Source of the DNA: Corynebacterium glyciniphilum AJ 3170
GTDB taxonomy: Bacteria; Actinomycetota; Actinomycetes; Mycobacteriales; Mycobacteriaceae
Direction: 5' to 3'
Length of the DNA stretch: 64,000 nucleotides
NCBI RefSeq assembly: GCF_007673095.1
Contig: NZ_VDYZ01000003.1
Span: 1-64,000, forward strand
This document shows, in pieces, positions 63,595 through 64,000 of the stretch (positions are counted from its first letter, which is position 1; every line of letters starts with the position of its first letter). The position numbers were made by a program, and so were the translations under genes. Under the pieces are notes generated by a model. The model was not told where the DNA came from. It ran no database searches and saw only the letters and a list, made by a program, of their open reading frames with translations.

Positions 63595-64000
63595 ACACCC
63601 GCGACACCTCCCCCGACAAGGCACCCGAGTTCACCATCACCAGAACATTCGATGCACCGCGCGAGCTTGTGTGGCGTGCATGGACCGACCCCCATGAACT
63701 GGCCGCATGGTTCGGCCCGTTCGGAGTGACCACGGACTCTGTCACTGTCGACCTCCGCGTCGGCGGACGCTACTCGTACACCATGGTCAACGACACCACC
63801 GGCGAGGAGTACCCCACCGGAGGCGAGTACCTGCAGATCACCCCGGTCGAACGACTTGTCTTCACCTGGGGCGAGCCGGATGCGCCGGTAGACTCATCTC
63901 CGGTCGTCACGCTGACGTTCTCCGCCTCAGGGGACCGTGACCAGTACACGGAGATGGTGTTCCACCTCCGGGGAATCGGTGGCCGACCCGGCGACAACTA
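63591..64000 (+). CDS. SRPBCC/AHSA1-domain protein (partial at window end)
   Basis: The first 136 codons of an Aha1/START-like small-ligand-binding protein: FTITRTFDAPRELVWRAWTDPHELAAWFGP, the typical opening strand and helix, then VDLRVGGRYSY and RLVFTWGEP. The frame is open at the window edge. ArsR-SRPBCC pairs are common; the SRPBCC protein usually binds a hydrophobic ligand of unknown nature. Start ATG 63591 overlaps the regulator stop. Confidence 0.9.
   Translation, partial: MNTRDTSPDKAPEFTITRTFDAPRELVWRAWTDPHELAAWFGPFGVTTDSVTVDLRVGGRYSYTMVNDTTGEEYPTGGEYLQITPVERLVFTWGEPDAPVDSSPVVTLTFSASGDRDQYTEMVFHLRGIGGRPGDN

Overview
This window looks like a chromosome segment of a high-GC Corynebacterium (Actinobacteria, Mycobacteriales). 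Three things suggest this: the gene content and order (ilvD - PH-domain protein - mscCG - ilvBNC - serA - leuB - gltX - ltbR/leuCD, plus lysEG and gatB) match my memory of the C. glutamicum chromosome; third-position GC is high, which produces many long mirror ORFs; and many genes have a TANNNT box only 6-8 nt before the start codon (leaderless mRNAs). Species is not determinable here; the pntAB pair argues against C. glutamicum itself.

Layout. 0-1.3 kb: an IS110-family transposase beside leuD. 1.3-4.4 kb: leuCD (minus) divergent from the IclR-type regulator ltbR. 4.4-9.4 kb: tRNA-Glu, a winged-helix gene, a histidine phosphatase, a second identical tRNA-Glu with tRNA-Gln, then gltX and a TIM-barrel isomerase-like gene. 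9.4-15.1 kb: SDR, isochorismate synthase, FAH-family hydrolase, DEDDh exonuclease and a cNMP/CBS/nucleotidyltransferase protein. 15.1-19.5 kb: PadR regulator, FadH-like reductase and a Tat lipoprotein. 19.5-26 kb: two ABC permease/ATPase modules divergent from a histidine kinase and response regulator; one ATPase is frameshifted in its Walker A. 26-34.7 kb: leuB, a GT87 membrane enzyme, MFS/MarR, serA, a CitMHS transporter and a CDF zinc exporter. 34.7-43.4 kb: ilvC, ilvN, ilvB with a leader peptide and attenuator, the MscCG channel, a PH-domain protein and ilvD. 43.4-50.9 kb: an atypical SDR, a UvrA-like ABC protein, tctCBA and a TetR regulator. 51-54.4 kb: a Drr-type ABC exporter and lysG/lysE. 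54.4-64 kb: DoxX, a glutathionyl-hydroquinone-reductase-like protein, pntAB, gatB, a BASS transporter, and ArsR plus an SRPBCC protein cut by the window end.

Functional picture. The core is branched-chain amino acid synthesis: ilvBN (acetohydroxyacid synthase), ilvC and ilvD make the keto acids, and leuCD and leuB complete leucine synthesis. Around it are other amino-acid functions: serA (serine), MscCG (glutamate efflux), lysEG (lysine/arginine efflux), and glutamyl/glutaminyl-tRNA supply (gltX, gatB, tRNA-Glu, tRNA-Gln). Regulation can partly be read from the DNA. The ilvBNC promoter is followed by a 12-residue leader peptide with Leu-Ile-Leu-Val codons and a hairpin, the classic attenuation layout. 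A TGGAA-N-TTCCA palindrome overlaps the ltbR/leuC promoters, and a related element lies at the leuB promoter. Several divergent regulator/transporter pairs carry perfect palindromes at their promoters.

I found no CRISPR array, prophage, plasmid origin or rRNA. The clearest mobile element is the IS110 copy. No wholly new multi-gene system stands out. The most interesting items are the ilv attenuator, the LtbR operator pair, the broken ABC ATPase, the duplicated tRNA-Glu/terminator cassettes, a possible zinc-responsive tiny ORF, and the cNMP-CBS nucleotidyltransferase/exonuclease pair. All start codons and operators below are read by eye and are not tested.
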